Source of the DNA: Gammaproteobacteria bacterium | GTDB lineage: Bacteria; Pseudomonadota; Gammaproteobacteria; Steroidobacterales; Steroidobacteraceae | Assembly: GCA_025359205.1 (NCBI GenBank) | Contig: JANYHD010000029.1 | Coordinates: forward strand, 86,524-150,523 | Direction of reading: 5' to 3' | Length of the DNA: 64,000 nucleotides | Part shown: in pieces, positions 17,581-26,890 of the stretch | How positions within the stretch are numbered: position 1 is the first letter of the stretch | How the letters are laid out: the number at the start of each line of letters is the position of its first letter | Program-made: the position numbers and the translations under genes | The notes under the pieces: generated by a model | Databases searched by the model: none | The model's input: only the letters and a program-made list of their open reading frames with translations | Told to the model about the DNA's origin: nothing

Positions 17581-17817
17581 ATGAACGTGAAAGTGACTGA
17601 ATTGCGGCAAAATCTGCCGAGCTACTTGAAGCGCGTGCGACGCGGAGAGCGCATCCGGGTGACATCGCATGGTCAAGTGATTGCGGAACTCGCTCCTCCG
17701 ACGGCGCTGCCCGAGGAGGCGGACGGTGCGCGCAAGCGATTGCGCGGTAGTCTGCTACGATACGATCAGCCGTTCGAGCCAGTGGTCCCCGCGGAAAGTT
17801 GGTCGGCCAATCAGTGA
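17581..17817 (+). CDS. Phd/YefM-type antitoxin
   Basis: A 78-residue protein starting MNVKVTELRQNLPSYLKRVRRGERIRV, the N-terminal DNA-binding fold of Phd/YefM ('prevent-host-death') antitoxins, followed by 'TSHGQVIAELAPP'. The C-terminus is the probable toxin-binding tail. The ATG at 17581 fits the family; upstream ATGs would add an unrelated cysteine-rich peptide. Its stop overlaps the GTG of the PIN toxin (GTGA). An AT-rich promoter region with repeated TGTAC and GTAC words lies immediately upstream (17530-17577). Confidence 0.88.
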   Translation: MNVKVTELRQNLPSYLKRVRRGERIRVTSHGQVIAELAPPTALPEEADGARKRLRGSLLRYDQPFEPVVPAESWSANQ

Positions 17818-18209
17818 TTGTGCTGGACACGCACGCCTTGATCTGGTGGGCAGATTCTGGCTCCAAGTTATCCAAGAAGGCGCGACAAGTCACACGAGCG
17901 AAAGGCCGCCGGTGCGAGCTTGTCGCGTCCGCGATCTCGGTTTTCGAAATCGTCACACTTGCAAGGCGTGGTCGAATCGAGTTCAAAACATCGGCGACCG
18001 AATGGCTCGCAGATGTGCGGGCATTGCCCGAGCTGAGCATTCATCCGGTCACGGCGGAAATAGCTGAGCGCGCCGGCGGTCTGGGGGATGCATTTTCGGG
18101 AGACCCCGCTGATCGCATTATCGCCGCGACAGCCCTGGTACTCGGCGCTGCTCTGATCACGCACGACACGAAGCTGCTCGGCGTGCCTAATCTCGAAACG
18201 ATTTGGTAG
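17814..18209 (+). CDS. PIN-domain ribonuclease toxin (VapC-like)
   Basis: A 131-residue PIN protein. Acidic catalytic residues lie in 'VLDTHALIWW' (first Asp), 'SAISVFEI' (Glu), and 'DPADRIIAATALVLGAALITHD' (the later Asp pair). The GTG at 17814 overlaps the antitoxin stop and puts the first strand at residue 2; a TTG at 17799 would add five residues. It is paired with a Phd-like antitoxin as in many VapBC modules. Its place next to a tRNA with a duplicated 3' end fits acquisition by transfer. Confidence 0.88.
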   Translation: MIVLDTHALIWWADSGSKLSKKARQVTRAKGRRCELVASAISVFEIVTLARRGRIEFKTSATEWLADVRALPELSIHPVTAEIAERAGGLGDAFSGDPADRIIAATALVLGAALITHDTKLLGVPNLETIW

Positions 18210-18674
18210 GGTCCGGACTCTTAAAGTCAGAACCTTTCCGGCGCAGTAGGTATATTCGTTTCGTTGGTCTAGTGGGCCGATCGCATCATCGCAGAGTGAC
18301 CATTCGACGCCACCTTTGTAGTGACGGTAGCTCGCCGCCTAGCGCTGCGCAATCCTGCCGAAACCCACATGCCTCGAACCGTTTAGGCACACCCGTTCAC
18401 CGCGGCCGGCGAAATCCAATCTAACATCGCCGAATTTGGCGAGGCCCGCGAACGAGTCCTCACGACCCATACCGGGTATTCACCTACGACTGCTTTGTGG
18501 GTGGCTATCCCTCCTGCGACAGGCACGTACATGTCGGGAGGAACTACCTTAGAGCCCGGGGATTGCCGAGTCGATCGAATCTGCATCGCAAATGAGGTCA
18601 ATTTGGGAGTGACGGTGGCTGGCCACGCAGCGCGCGCTCGGCCTCCGCTTGCATGCCGCCAATTCGTGTGTTAA
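18210..18674. other. Gene-free stretch, no recognised content
   Basis: About 465 bases between the PIN toxin and the ArsR operator. ORFs here are short, lack ribosome sites and have no recognisable protein pattern on either strand. I see no tRNA-like structure or transposase remnant. It may be eroded accessory DNA. Confidence 0.5.
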
Positions 18675-18698
18675 ATACTGAACCGGATGGTTCAGTAT
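18675..18698 (+). promoter_or_regulatory. ArsR autoregulatory operator overlapping the start codon
   Basis: A perfect inverted repeat, ATACTGAACC-GGAT-GGTTCAGTAT. The arsR start codon at 18687 lies inside it, so the right arm encodes the first residues (Met-Val-Gln-Tyr). A repressor bound here would cover the initiation region. Family knowledge that ArsR proteins bind such dyads near their own start makes an autoregulatory operator likely. Confidence 0.72.
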
Positions 18699-19052
18699 AC
18701 CCGGGCCCCCTTGGACACCTCGTTCGCCGCGCTCTCGGACGCCACCCGACGCGGCGTTATAGAACAGCTCGGGCGTGCCGACGCTTCTATCACTGACCTT
18801 GCCGAGAAGTTCCACATGACCCTCACGGGCATGAAGAAGCATGTTGGCATCTTGGAGCAGGCGGGGCTCGTCACCACGGAGAAGATCGGGCGTGTGCGGA
18901 CCTGCAAACTCGGCCTGCGCCGACTTAAGGAAGAGGCGGCATGGATCGAGCGGTACCGCCAGCTCTGGGACACACGCTTCGACGAGCTGGACAAGGTTGT
19001 CGAGGAATTGAAACGGAAGGAGAAGGTCGATGGACGCAAGAAGACAGCGTGA
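18687..19052 (+). CDS. ArsR-family winged-helix regulator
   Basis: A 121-residue ArsR/SmtB-type regulator: 'FAALSDATRRGVIEQLGRADASITDLAEKF' (helices 2-3), 'MTLTGMKKHVGILEQAGLVTTEKIGRVRTCKL' (recognition helix and wing). Metal-binding cysteines of the metal-sensing ArsR groups are absent, so a small-molecule or non-metal signal is likely. It belongs to the subgroup encoded beside SRPBCC/AHSA1 proteins, which is exactly the next gene. Expression is probably controlled by the palindrome over its own start. Confidence 0.9.
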   Translation: MVQYTRAPLDTSFAALSDATRRGVIEQLGRADASITDLAEKFHMTLTGMKKHVGILEQAGLVTTEKIGRVRTCKLGLRRLKEEAAWIERYRQLWDTRFDELDKVVEELKRKEKVDGRKKTA

Positions 19053-19542
19053 GCCCACACCCATGAAGAACCTCACGACGGTGGAACGGAAGTCCGGGCG
19101 TGAGCTGGTCACTACGCGAACTTTCAACGGCCCGGCGCGCATCGTGTTCGAGGCGTGGACCAAGCCCGAGCTGTTCAAACGGTGGTGGGCGCCGAAGTCG
19201 ATGGGCATGTCCCTGCATTCCTGTGAGATGGATGTTCGTGTCGGGGGCAAGTACCGCCTCGAGTTCGAACACGATTCCATGGCGTTCTTCGGCACGTACC
19301 TCGAAGTGACACCGCACTCGCGCCTCGTCTGGACCAATGAGGAAGGTGGTGAGGGTGGCCCTGTCACCACGGTGACCTTCGAGGAAAAAGGTGGCAAGAC
19401 GCTGCTGGTCCTGCACGAACTCTATCCCTCGAAGGAAGCTCTCGACGCTGCCGGCACCGGGGCGGCGGATATGATGGGCGAAACATTCGCGCAACTGGAC
19501 GAGCTTCTCGTCAACCTGGGCGCGAGCGTGGGATGGTCATGA
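19030..19542 (+). CDS. SRPBCC/AHSA1-domain protein
   Basis: A 170-residue START-like (SRPBCC) protein of the activator-of-Hsp90-ATPase group: 'TRTFNGPARIVFEAWTKPELFKRWWAPKS', 'EMDVRVGGKYRLEF', 'FFGTYLEVTPHSRLVWTNE', 'GWS' at the C-terminus. The fold binds hydrophobic ligands; the ligand is unknown. I take the ATG at 19030 because AAGGAG lies seven bases upstream; it overlaps arsR by 23 bases. The ATG at 19063, where most relatives begin, has no ribosome site. It is cotranscribed with arsR. Confidence 0.85.
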   Translation: MDARRQREPTPMKNLTTVERKSGRELVTTRTFNGPARIVFEAWTKPELFKRWWAPKSMGMSLHSCEMDVRVGGKYRLEFEHDSMAFFGTYLEVTPHSRLVWTNEEGGEGGPVTTVTFEEKGGKTLLVLHELYPSKEALDAAGTGAADMMGETFAQLDELLVNLGASVGWS

Positions 19543-19933
19543 AGTCGATCGATCTCACGACCTCCTCATCGAATACCTGCGAATGCTGCAACCCGTCGCT
19601 CTGCCTCGTCCTGAGCCTAAGCAGGCGGTGGCGGATGGCTGCCATCGGACAGGCAAACGACACCGTCCACCTACCGCGGCGGCAGGTTCCGGGCGTCTCG
19701 CACTTCACGAAGTCGGCTTCGCCACCGGGGATAACGTGTGGGCATCGCGGGCCAGAAGCCAGCGGCCGTCGGGTCGTGAATCCGTTCAAGTAGGTCAAGG
19801 ACCTGATTTCGGGGAAGTGAGTGGCACCGGTGCGGCCGCCAACCCCCGGCGCCGCTACGGCCAGAGAATTGAATGGGAGGGCGGCGCCGCCAGCGCCGCC
19901 CTCCGCAAGCAAGCTCTGCGCCAAGCGAGAAAG
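19543..19933. other. Gene-free stretch, no recognised content
   Basis: About 390 bases between the SRPBCC gene and the 3' end of the beta-helix gene. Open frames on both strands (for example 19511-19924 on the minus strand) have no recognisable motif or ribosome site. No clear terminator was seen. Confidence 0.45.
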
Positions 19934-20923
19934 CTAGTTGGTGCAGCTAGTGTTCGGCGCACCACCAGCGGCTGCAATTGCGCCACTCGTGACCGCCGAC
20001 GGAGCACTGCAGGCGATGTTGGGCAGTGGGTTGCCCGTCACTTGAGCGTTGCCTGCAAATAGTGCAATTGAAGCGTCATTAACGCTGACACCCGCGCTCC
20101 CGTTTCCGGCAATGGAAACCGCACCAGATATACCACCCCCGGCAAACAGTTTGCTGCCAAGCGCCAGATAGATGCCTTCGGCCCCATTGGCTGAGATGTC
20201 GGCGGGTGCTTTCACGTTAACGGTCGAGCCGATGTTTGTGTGGATTCCCTGCTGAGTGTTATGCGAAATGACCGTTGGAGTCACGTTGTCTGCTCCAGCT
20301 CGAAATGCAATATTTCCGCCGTGATTTAAGAAGGCGCCGTAGAAATTATTCTGCAGGGTGACACCCAAAATGAACATATCACCGCTGTCATTCGTTAATA
20401 GTCCGGCCCAGTTGTCGTGCAACGTTCCGCCTTGAACCAATACCTTTGAGAGCGCATAGACCCCGACCCCAGCGCCGTTACTCGCTCCCGAAACCGTATT
20501 GTTGATCAATAAGCAATCAGCGCCCCGGTAACAACTGATGGCGTCGGTGCCCCCGGAGTTCAGGCAACTCGATGGACACGTAGCGGTAACCGTGAACCCA
20601 TTCAGGGTAAAGCCCTTAGAATTGTCCACATCGATCACTTCGCTGGTGCCATTGGATAGATCGGTAATGGAGGCGTTATTGAGAGCAATCATCGTCACTC
20701 GGTCCATGTTCTGAACCAGAATATTCTCGTGGCAAGCCCCCGACACCTTAATCGTCGCCGGTCCGTGGGACTCAGAGCTTTGCAGTATCTTAAGCGCAGA
20801 GTTAATGGTAGTCAGACCCGCCTTGCCTCCACAATTGACATACAGCGTCGTCGCTTGGGCGACTGATCCGACAAACAGCAGTGAGGTGATTAAGCACAAA
20901 TGCTTCTTGATATTGGATGACAT
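19934..20923 (-). CDS. Exported right-handed beta-helix protein
   Basis: A 329-residue protein with a clear Sec signal (MSSNIKKHLCLITSLLFVGSVAQA) and a body of short repeating beta-strand rungs rich in Asn, Gly and Val ('ALNNASITDLSNGTSEVIDVDNSKGFTLNGF', 'LINNTVSGASNGAGVGVYALSKVLVQGGTL'), the pattern of parallel beta-helix (PbH1/pectate-lyase-like) proteins. No catalytic residues can be assigned. GGAGGG lies just upstream of the ATG. The gene is visibly richer in A and T than its neighbours and sits among gaps, which suggests recent acquisition. It may act as a carbohydrate-binding or cell-surface protein. Confidence 0.75.
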   Translation of the reverse strand: MSSNIKKHLCLITSLLFVGSVAQATTLYVNCGGKAGLTTINSALKILQSSESHGPATIKVSGACHENILVQNMDRVTMIALNNASITDLSNGTSEVIDVDNSKGFTLNGFTVTATCPSSCLNSGGTDAISCYRGADCLLINNTVSGASNGAGVGVYALSKVLVQGGTLHDNWAGLLTNDSGDMFILGVTLQNNFYGAFLNHGGNIAFRAGADNVTPTVISHNTQQGIHTNIGSTVNVKAPADISANGAEGIYLALGSKLFAGGGISGAVSIAGNGSAGVSVNDASIALFAGNAQVTGNPLPNIACSAPSAVTSGAIAAAGGAPNTSCTN

Positions 20924-21359
20924 GATCCCTCCGAGGTTAAGGATTGAATTGCCATGTCGATCGTTGCTTTAGCTCAATGTCACCGAATCATTCCTTCGGT
21001 TCTTCAGCGTTCGGCACCAATTTGGCGATTCCAGTAATTTGTACTCCCGATGCTCTAACAGGCCGGTTACCGGAGGCATACATCCGGGATACGGAAGCTG
21101 GTTGAAGCATGCCCATCCCGACGGTATCTTGGGTATTCGCCATCCTTCGAACTCAACTGCAGAAGCGGCTGCACTTCTGCATGGAAACAGCAGTTTAGGA
21201 GGGGTGTAACCGGCCGTTGCATTGCGCGTTCGGCGTGATTGTCGCAATGCTTTGGCTGGCAGCGATCGAAGCAAACCAGGCCGGGAGTATCGCGAGCGGA
21301 CGGTGGCCTGTGGTGCAGTACTCGGTTGGGGGTAACGCTGGGGGTACCCCAAAAGACAG
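20924..21359. other. Gene-free stretch with one hairpin
   Basis: About 435 bases between the divergent start of the beta-helix gene and the stop of the FHA gene. It contains the hairpin GCAGAAG-8-CTTCTGC (21159-21180) and a short palindrome GGGGTACCCC near 21344. A minus-strand open frame (20969-21424) has no recognisable motif and no ribosome site. The left part is AT-richer and probably carries the beta-helix gene promoter. Confidence 0.5.
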
Positions 21360-22568
21360 TCAGGAATCTTCCTTCGATCCATTGCCGATCTCGGCATTGA
21401 AGCTGCGCGCCAGCGACTCGGCAAACAGGTGCGGCAACCGGCCGTCAGGCATTTCGGTGATGCTGCGGAAGCGTTCCGCCGCGGGGCTGCCCGGGTTCTG
21501 CGGGGAGGGATCGAGCCGTCGCGTGAATTCGACGAGTGCCGGGCGCAGTGCGCGCATCAGCGCTGCGTCGTGCCGGCTTGCAAACCCGAACAGTTCGCGC
21601 AGCCATTGCACGGCGTCGAGCTGGCGCTGGTCGTGGCCGAGCAGCAGCTTTGCCAGCAGTTCTTCCACCGGCAGGTACTGCAGCGCCAGGCGTTCCGGAT
21701 CGTCGGCGGCTGCGCTCAGTCCTGCATCCTGGCTGATTTCGCGCTGCGTGCGTGCCAGCTCCTTGATGCCCACCAGCGCCTCGCGCAACAGGAGACCCGC
21801 CAGGCGCAGCAGCCGATCCTGCGCCTCGGCGGGAAGCTGCCGGCCGTCCATGCCGGCGCCGCGGCAAAAGGTCTCAAGTGCGGTGCTGGCCGTCGCGGGC
21901 TCAGCTTTATTTGCAGACTTGCCCGCAGCTTTGCCCGCGGCCTTGCTGCGAGCCACTGTGGCCGCCGCGCCTGTCACCGTGGCTGCGGGAGCATCGGGCA
22001 CCTGCGCAGTAGGTCGCGGTGCGCGCGTCACGGCCTGCTGTGCATGGTCGAACTGCAACAGCGCGGAATCGGCCACCGGATTACCCCAGGGATCAAAGGC
22101 GCGGCGCGCGGCGCTCAGGTCCGCGTCGTTGGTGAGCAGTTCGCTGATGTTGAGCTCGACGCCGATGTCATGTTGAGCGCCGCCGGGCTCTTCCAGCGGC
22201 GGGCGCACACTGAATGGCACGATCGCGCTGGGGTCGGCCACGGTACCGTCGTGGTCACGCACGCCGATGCGGTAACCGCCCATGCGCAGGGTATCCCCGG
22301 GGCGTAGCGGCTGTGGTCCGAGCCGGCCGACCGGATCGAGTTCGTCGTTGATGAACAAGCCGTTGGTGCTGGTGTCCTCAATGATGAAGTTGCCGTTGCG
22401 GTAGCTGATGCGGGCGTGATGGGCCGAGAGGAAGCGCTGTGCGTCCGGCAGTACCCAATCGTTGTCATCGGCCCGGCCTATGGTGCCGCCGGCCTTGTCA
22501 AGGATCAGGGTGGCGCGCTCGCCGAGCGCGGCGCTTTGCTCACTTATGACCGTCAGGCGCAATGCCAT
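21360..22568 (-). CDS. FHA-domain protein resembling type VI secretion TagH
   Basis: A 402-residue cytoplasmic protein. An N-terminal FHA domain (about residues 1-105) has the phosphothreonine-binding signatures 'GGTIGRADDNDWVLPD' and 'LSAHHARISYRNGNFIIEDTSTNGLFIN'. An Ala/Lys-rich linker follows, and the C-terminal 170 residues resemble the TagH C-terminal domain ('LAGLLLREALVGIKELARTQREI', 'LPVEELLAKLLLG', 'LRELFGFASRHDAALMRALRPALVEFTRRLDPS'). TagH acts in threonine-phosphorylation control of T6SS, but no other T6SS gene is present here. It starts at 22568, divergent from DUF1820. Confidence 0.75.
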   Translation of the reverse strand: MALRLTVISEQSAALGERATLILDKAGGTIGRADDNDWVLPDAQRFLSAHHARISYRNGNFIIEDTSTNGLFINDELDPVGRLGPQPLRPGDTLRMGGYRIGVRDHDGTVADPSAIVPFSVRPPLEEPGGAQHDIGVELNISELLTNDADLSAARRAFDPWGNPVADSALLQFDHAQQAVTRAPRPTAQVPDAPAATVTGAAATVARSKAAGKAAGKSANKAEPATASTALETFCRGAGMDGRQLPAEAQDRLLRLAGLLLREALVGIKELARTQREISQDAGLSAAADDPERLALQYLPVEELLAKLLLGHDQRQLDAVQWLRELFGFASRHDAALMRALRPALVEFTRRLDPSPQNPGSPAAERFRSITEMPDGRLPHLFAESLARSFNAEIGNGSKEDS

Positions 22569-22650
22569 CTGCCCGATCCTCGGCAAAAAGGGTGTCAACT
22601 CAATATAATAGACGGGCAGGGCCCATCCGCGCCCATGCAACCGGATACAG

Positions 22651-22995
22651 ATGGCATCCAATCACATCTTCAAGATTATGTTCGTGAACCAGGGCAAGGT
22701 TTACGAGGTGTATGCCCGCAAGGTCAGCCACGGCAGCCTGCTGGGCTTCGTTGAAATCGAGGAACTGGTGTTTGGCGAGCGCTCCAGCGTGGTGCTCGAT
22801 CCCGGCGAGGAGCGCATCAAAACCGAGTTCGCGGGCGTGAAGCGCAGTTTCCTGCCGGTGCAGTCGGTGGTGCGCATCGACGAGGTGCGCAAGCAGGGCG
22901 TCAGCAAGATCGTGGCGTTTGAGGGCAGCAATGTGGCGAGCTTTCCAGGCCCGATTTTCGGCGGCCCGGCCGGTGATTCCGGCCCGAGGAAATAG
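22651..22995 (+). CDS. DUF1820 family protein
   Basis: A 114-residue protein with the DUF1820 pattern 'MFVNQGKVYEVYARKVS', 'GFVEIEELVFGERSSVVLDP', 'EFAGVKRSFLPVQSVVRIDEV'. The family is small, mostly from gammaproteobacteria, and functionally uncharacterised. The start of purL follows directly after its TAG, so the two genes are translationally close. The C-terminal 25 residues are Gly/Pro-rich and poorly conserved. Confidence 0.88.
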   Translation: MASNHIFKIMFVNQGKVYEVYARKVSHGSLLGFVEIEELVFGERSSVVLDPGEERIKTEFAGVKRSFLPVQSVVRIDEVRKQGVSKIVAFEGSNVASFPGPIFGGPAGDSGPRK

Positions 22996-22998
22996 TTG

Positions 22999-25900
22999 GT
23001 GCTGATCCTTCCCGGCGCGCCGGCCGGTTCAGCGTTCCGGCGCGCGCGCCTCCTGGCACGGGTCCAGCGCATCGATTCGGGCGTGCAAGGCATGCAGGCG
23101 CGCTATGTGCATTTCGTCGATTGCGCCGCGGCGCCGGACTCCACGCAGCACGCGCAGCTCGCGCGGCTCCTCGGGCTCGAATCCGTGGCTGCCTATGCCG
23201 AGCCGGCGGGCGCGTTGCTGGTGGTGCCGCGTCCCGGGACGATTTCGCCCTGGTCCAGCAAGGCCACGGACATTGCGCAGGTCTGCGGCCTCGGGTTCGT
23301 GCGCCGCATCGAGCGCGGCATCCAGTACATCTTCGAGGGCAATCCAGGGGCAGCACCCGCCGCACTCGGAGCGCCGCTCCACGATCGGATGACCGAGGCC
23401 GTGCTGCCGGGCGCCGCGGCGGCGAGCGCCCTGTTCAGCTCCGCTACGCCTGCGCCACTGCGGCATATCCGGCTGGCGGGTGGACGCGAAGCGCTGGTTA
23501 CGGCCAACCGCGAGCTCGCGCTTGCGCTGGCGGACGACGAGATCGACTACCTGCTCGCGACTTTTCAGCGCCTCGGGCGCGACCCGACCGATGTCGAATT
23601 GATGATGTTTGCGCAGGCGAATTCCGAGCACTGCCGCCACAAGATCTTCAACGCTGACTTCGTCATCGACGGCGTCGCGCAGCCCCGCTCGCTGTTTGCC
23701 ATGATCCGCAATACGCACGCGCTGGCACCGGCGGGCGTGCTGTCCGCCTACCGCGACAATGCCGCGGTGCTGGCTGGCCCGGTCGCGACGAAATATTTTC
23801 CCGATCCCGTCACTGGCGTTTACCGCGGACACGATGAGCCGGTCGACATCCTAATCAAAGTCGAGACGCACAATCATCCGACCGCGATCGCGCCTTTCCC
23901 GGGCGCCGCGACCGGCGCTGGCGGCGAGATCCGCGACGAGGGCGCGACCGGAACCGGCGCCAAGCCCAAGGCGGGGCTGGTGGGCTTTTCGGTATCGCAC
24001 CTGCGCATCCCGGGACACGAGCAACCCTGGGAGCAGAGCATCGGCTCGCCGGCGCGCATCGCTACGGCGCTCGAGATCATGCTCGAAGGCCCGATCGGCG
24101 CGGCGGCGTTCAACAACGAGTTTGGCCGGCCGGGAATCTGTGGGTATTTCCGCAGCTTCGAGTGCCAGCTGCCGGGCGACCCGCCCGGACGCGCGCGCGG
24201 CTACCACAAGCCGATCATGATCGCCGGCGGACTCGGCAACGTGCGGCGCATGCACGCCTTGAAGGGCGAGGTGTCGGTGGGCGCGCAGCTCGTGGTGCTG
24301 GGCGGTCCCGCGATGCTGATCGGGCTCGGCGGCGGCGCCGCCTCCTCAATGGGGAGCGGTGCCAGCAGCGAAGAGCTCGATTTCGCATCCGTGCAGCGGG
24401 GCAATCCGGAGATGCAGCGGCGCGCGCAGGAAGTGATCGACGCCTGCTGGGCGCTCGGCGCCGACAACCCGATCGAACTCATCCACGACGTGGGTGCGGG
24501 CGGCCTTGCCAACGCCGTGCCGGAAGCGGTGGCGCACAGCGCGCGCGGCGCACGCATCAATCTGCGCGACGTGCCGAGCGCCGAGCCCGGCATGTCGCCC
24601 CTCGAGATCTGGTGCAACGAAGCCCAGGAGCGCTACGTGCTGGCACTGCGGCCCGGCGCGCTGCCGCGTTTCGCCGCGCTTGCCCAACGCGAGCGTTGCC
24701 CCTATGCGCTGATCGGCACGACTACTGCCGACGGTGAATTGGTGGTGAGCGACCCGCTGCTGGGGGCTGATGCCGTGCACATGCCGATCGAAGCGTTGCT
24801 CGGCAAACCGCCGCACATGCGGCGCGAGGTGCATAGCATCGCGCAGCCAGCGCCCGTCAGCGGTGAATTCGGGGCGGTGAACCTGCGCGAGGCCCTGTAT
24901 CGCGTGCTGCGTTTGCCGGCGGTGGCCGACAAGACCTTCCTGGTCACCATCGGCGATCGCACCGTTGGCGGCCTGGTCAGCCGCGATCCCTTCGTGGGCC
25001 CCTGGCAGGTACCGGTCGCCGACGCCGGCGTCACGACCAGCGACCATTTCCATCACACGGGCGAGGCGATGGCAATGGGCGAGCGCACGCCGGTGGCGCT
25101 GCTCGATGCGGCCGCATCGGCGCGCCTGGCCGTTGCCGAGGCGATTACGAATATCCTGTCCGCCGACGTGGCGGCGCTCGCCGACATCCGCCTGTCGGCC
25201 AACTGGATGGCGGCCTGTGGGGAACCAGGCGAAGACGCCGCGCTGTACGCGGCGGTGCGCGCCATCGGCGAGGAATTCTGCCCGGCGCTCGGCATTGCGA
25301 TTCCGGTCGGCAAGGATTCACTGTCGATGCGGACCGCCTGGCAGCAGGATGGCGCTGTGCACTCGGTGGTTGCACCGATGTCACTGATCGTCTCGGCCTT
25401 CGCGCCGGTCGGCGACGTGCGCCGCACGCTCACGCCGCTGCTGCGGCTGGATGCCGGGCCTACTTCATTGCTGCTGGTAGACCTGGGAGAGAGCCGCAAC
25501 CGCCTGGGCGCCTCGGCGCTCGCGCAGGTCTACGGCGCTCAGGGCGGTGTGCCGGCGGACATGAACAATCCTGAACTGTTGTGCCGCTTCGCGCTCGCAT
25601 TGAGCGCACTGCGCGCGCGCGGGCTCGTGCATGCCTACCACGACCGCTCGGACGGCGGGCTGGCCGTGACGCTGGCCGAGATGGCCTTTGCCAGTCACTG
25701 CGGCTTCGAGGTCACGCTTGATCCGGCGCGCGGCACCGCGCTTGCACAGCTGTTCAGCGAGGAATGTGGCGTGGTCCTGCAGGTGTCGACCGCGCAGCTC
25801 CACGAAGTCTGGCAGGAGCTGAGCGCGCAAGGCCTGCAGGAATGCAGCCGCGTGATCGGTCGCCCGCTCGCCGAATTGCGTCTGCGCTTCACCGTGGGCG

Positions 25901-26877
25901 CCGACACACTCGACGAGCCTTGGGTCGAGTTGCGCCGCGCCTGGTCCACGACCTCGTGGCAGATGCGCCGGCTCCGCGACGATCCGGACTGCGCCGACGA
26001 AGAGCAGGCTGCTGCACTCGACAGTGCGGCGCCGGGGTTGCGCTGGCAACTGAGCTTCGATTCGCAGCAGGACATCGCTGCGCCTTACATCGGCAACGGC
26101 GCCCGACCGCCGGTGGCCGTGCTGCGCGAGCAGGGTGTCAACAGCCAGGTGGAAATGGCAGCGGTGCTCGAGCGTGCGGGCTTTGAACCGCACGACGTGC
26201 ACATGAGCGACCTGCTGGCGGGTCGGCGCGCGCTGGGCGGCTTTCGCGGGCTGATTGCCTGCGGCGGCTTTTCCTACGGTGACGTGCTCGGCGCGGGCGG
26301 CGGCTGGGCGCAGTCAATTCTGTTCCACGAGGCCACGCGTGCCGGGTTCGCCGAGTTCTTTGCACGCGCCGACACGTTCACGCTGGGCGTTTGCAACGGC
26401 TGCCAGATGCTGGCGCTACTGCGCGGGCTGATTCCCGGCGCGCAGCACTGGCCGCGCTTTCTGCGCAACCGCAGCGAGCAGTTCGAGGCGCGCCTGAGCC
26501 TGGTGGAAATCCTGGCTTCCCCCTCGGTGTTGCTCAATGGGATGCAGGGCTCTGTGCTCCCGATCGCCGTGTCGCACGGCGAGGGGCGTGCTGCCTTTAC
26601 CACCGACGTGGACCAGCAGCGCTGCGTGGAAGGTGGGTTGATAGCCTGCCGCTTCAGTGACGGCCGCGGCAACGCTGCGCGGCTCTATCCCGCCAACCCG
26701 AACGGCACGCCCGCCGGCATCGCCGCGCTCACCACGGCCGACGGCCGCGCCACGGTCATCATGCCGCATCCGGAACGCGTCTACCGCACGGTGCAGAATT
26801 CCTGGCACCCGCGCGATGCGGGCGAGGACAGCGGTTGGATGCGCATGTTCCGCAACGCGCGGGTGTGGGTGGGTTAG
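22999..26877 (+). CDS. purL: Phosphoribosylformylglycinamidine synthase
   Basis: A 1292-residue large-type PurL/FGAM synthase for the fourth step of purine biosynthesis: FGAR + glutamine + ATP to FGAM. Visible are the N-terminal domain ([19 protein letters not shown]), two AIR-synthase-like halves ('[16 protein letters not shown]', '[27 protein letters not shown]', '[22 protein letters not shown]') and a C-terminal glutaminase with the nucleophile cysteine in '[10 protein letters not shown]' and a downstream 'PHPER' histidine and glutamate. I chose the GTG at 22999, which has GAGGA upstream and gives the usual family N-terminus; a TTG at 22996 is adjacent. It converges on the SGNH hydrolase gene. 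Confidence 0.96.
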   Translation: MLILPGAPAGSAFRRARLLARVQRIDSGVQGMQARYVHFVDCAAAPDSTQHAQLARLLGLESVAAYAEPAGALLVVPRPGTISPWSSKATDIAQVCGLGFVRRIERGIQYIFEGNPGAAPAALGAPLHDRMTEAVLPGAAAASALFSSATPAPLRHIRLAGGREALVTANRELALALADDEIDYLLATFQRLGRDPTDVELMMFAQANSEHCRHKIFNADFVIDGVAQPRSLFAMIRNTHALAPAGVLSAYRDNAAVLAGPVATKYFPDPVTGVYRGHDEPVDILIKVETHNHPTAIAPFPGAATGAGGEIRDEGATGTGAKPKAGLVGFSVSHLRIPGHEQPWEQSIGSPARIATALEIMLEGPIGAAAFNNEFGRPGICGYFRSFECQLPGDPPGRARGYHKPIMIAGGLGNVRRMHALKGEVSVGAQLVVLGGPAMLIGLGGGAASSMGSGASSEELDFASVQRGNPEMQRRAQEVIDACWALGADNPIELIHDVGAGGLANAVPEAVAHSARGARINLRDVPSAEPGMSPLEIWCNEAQERYVLALRPGALPRFAALAQRERCPYALIGTTTADGELVVSDPLLGADAVHMPIEALLGKPPHMRREVHSIAQPAPVSGEFGAVNLREALYRVLRLPAVADKTFLVTIGDRTVGGLVSRDPFVGPWQVPVADAGVTTSDHFHHTGEAMAMGERTPVALLDAAASARLAVAEAITNILSADVAALADIRLSANWMAACGEPGEDAALYAAVRAIGEEFCPALGIAIPVGKDSLSMRTAWQQDGAVHSVVAPMSLIVSAFAPVGDVRRTLTPLLRLDAGPTSLLLVDLGESRNRLGASALAQVYGAQGGVPADMNNPELLCRFALALSALRARGLVHAYHDRSDGGLAVTLAEMAFASHCGFEVTLDPARGTALAQLFSEECGVVLQVSTAQLHEVWQELSAQGLQECSRVIGRPLAELRLRFTVGADTLDEPWVELRRAWSTTSWQMRRLRDDPDCADEEQAAALDSAAPGLRWQLSFDSQQDIAAPYIGNGARPPVAVLREQGVNSQVEMAAVLERAGFEPHDVHMSDLLAGRRALGGFRGLIACGGFSYGDVLGAGGGWAQSILFHEATRAGFAEFFARADTFTLGVCNGCQMLALLRGLIPGAQHWPRFLRNRSEQFEARLSLVEILASPSVLLNGMQGSVLPIAVSHGEGRAAFTTDVDQQRCVEGGLIACRFSDGRGNAARLYPANPNGTPAGIAALTTADGRATVIMPHPERVYRTVQNSWHPRDAGEDSGWMRMFRNARVWVG

Positions 26878-26890
26878 CGCACCGGCGACT

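Noticed and set aside
19511..19924. A 137-codon minus-strand frame between the SRPBCC and beta-helix genes
   Set aside because: No ribosome site, no recognisable motif, and it overlaps the end of the SRPBCC gene; a plus-strand frame (19583-20062) is equally unconvincing.
20969..21424. A 151-codon minus-strand frame upstream of the beta-helix gene
   Set aside because: It overlaps the FHA gene end, lacks a ribosome site and has no recognisable protein pattern; treated as non-coding.
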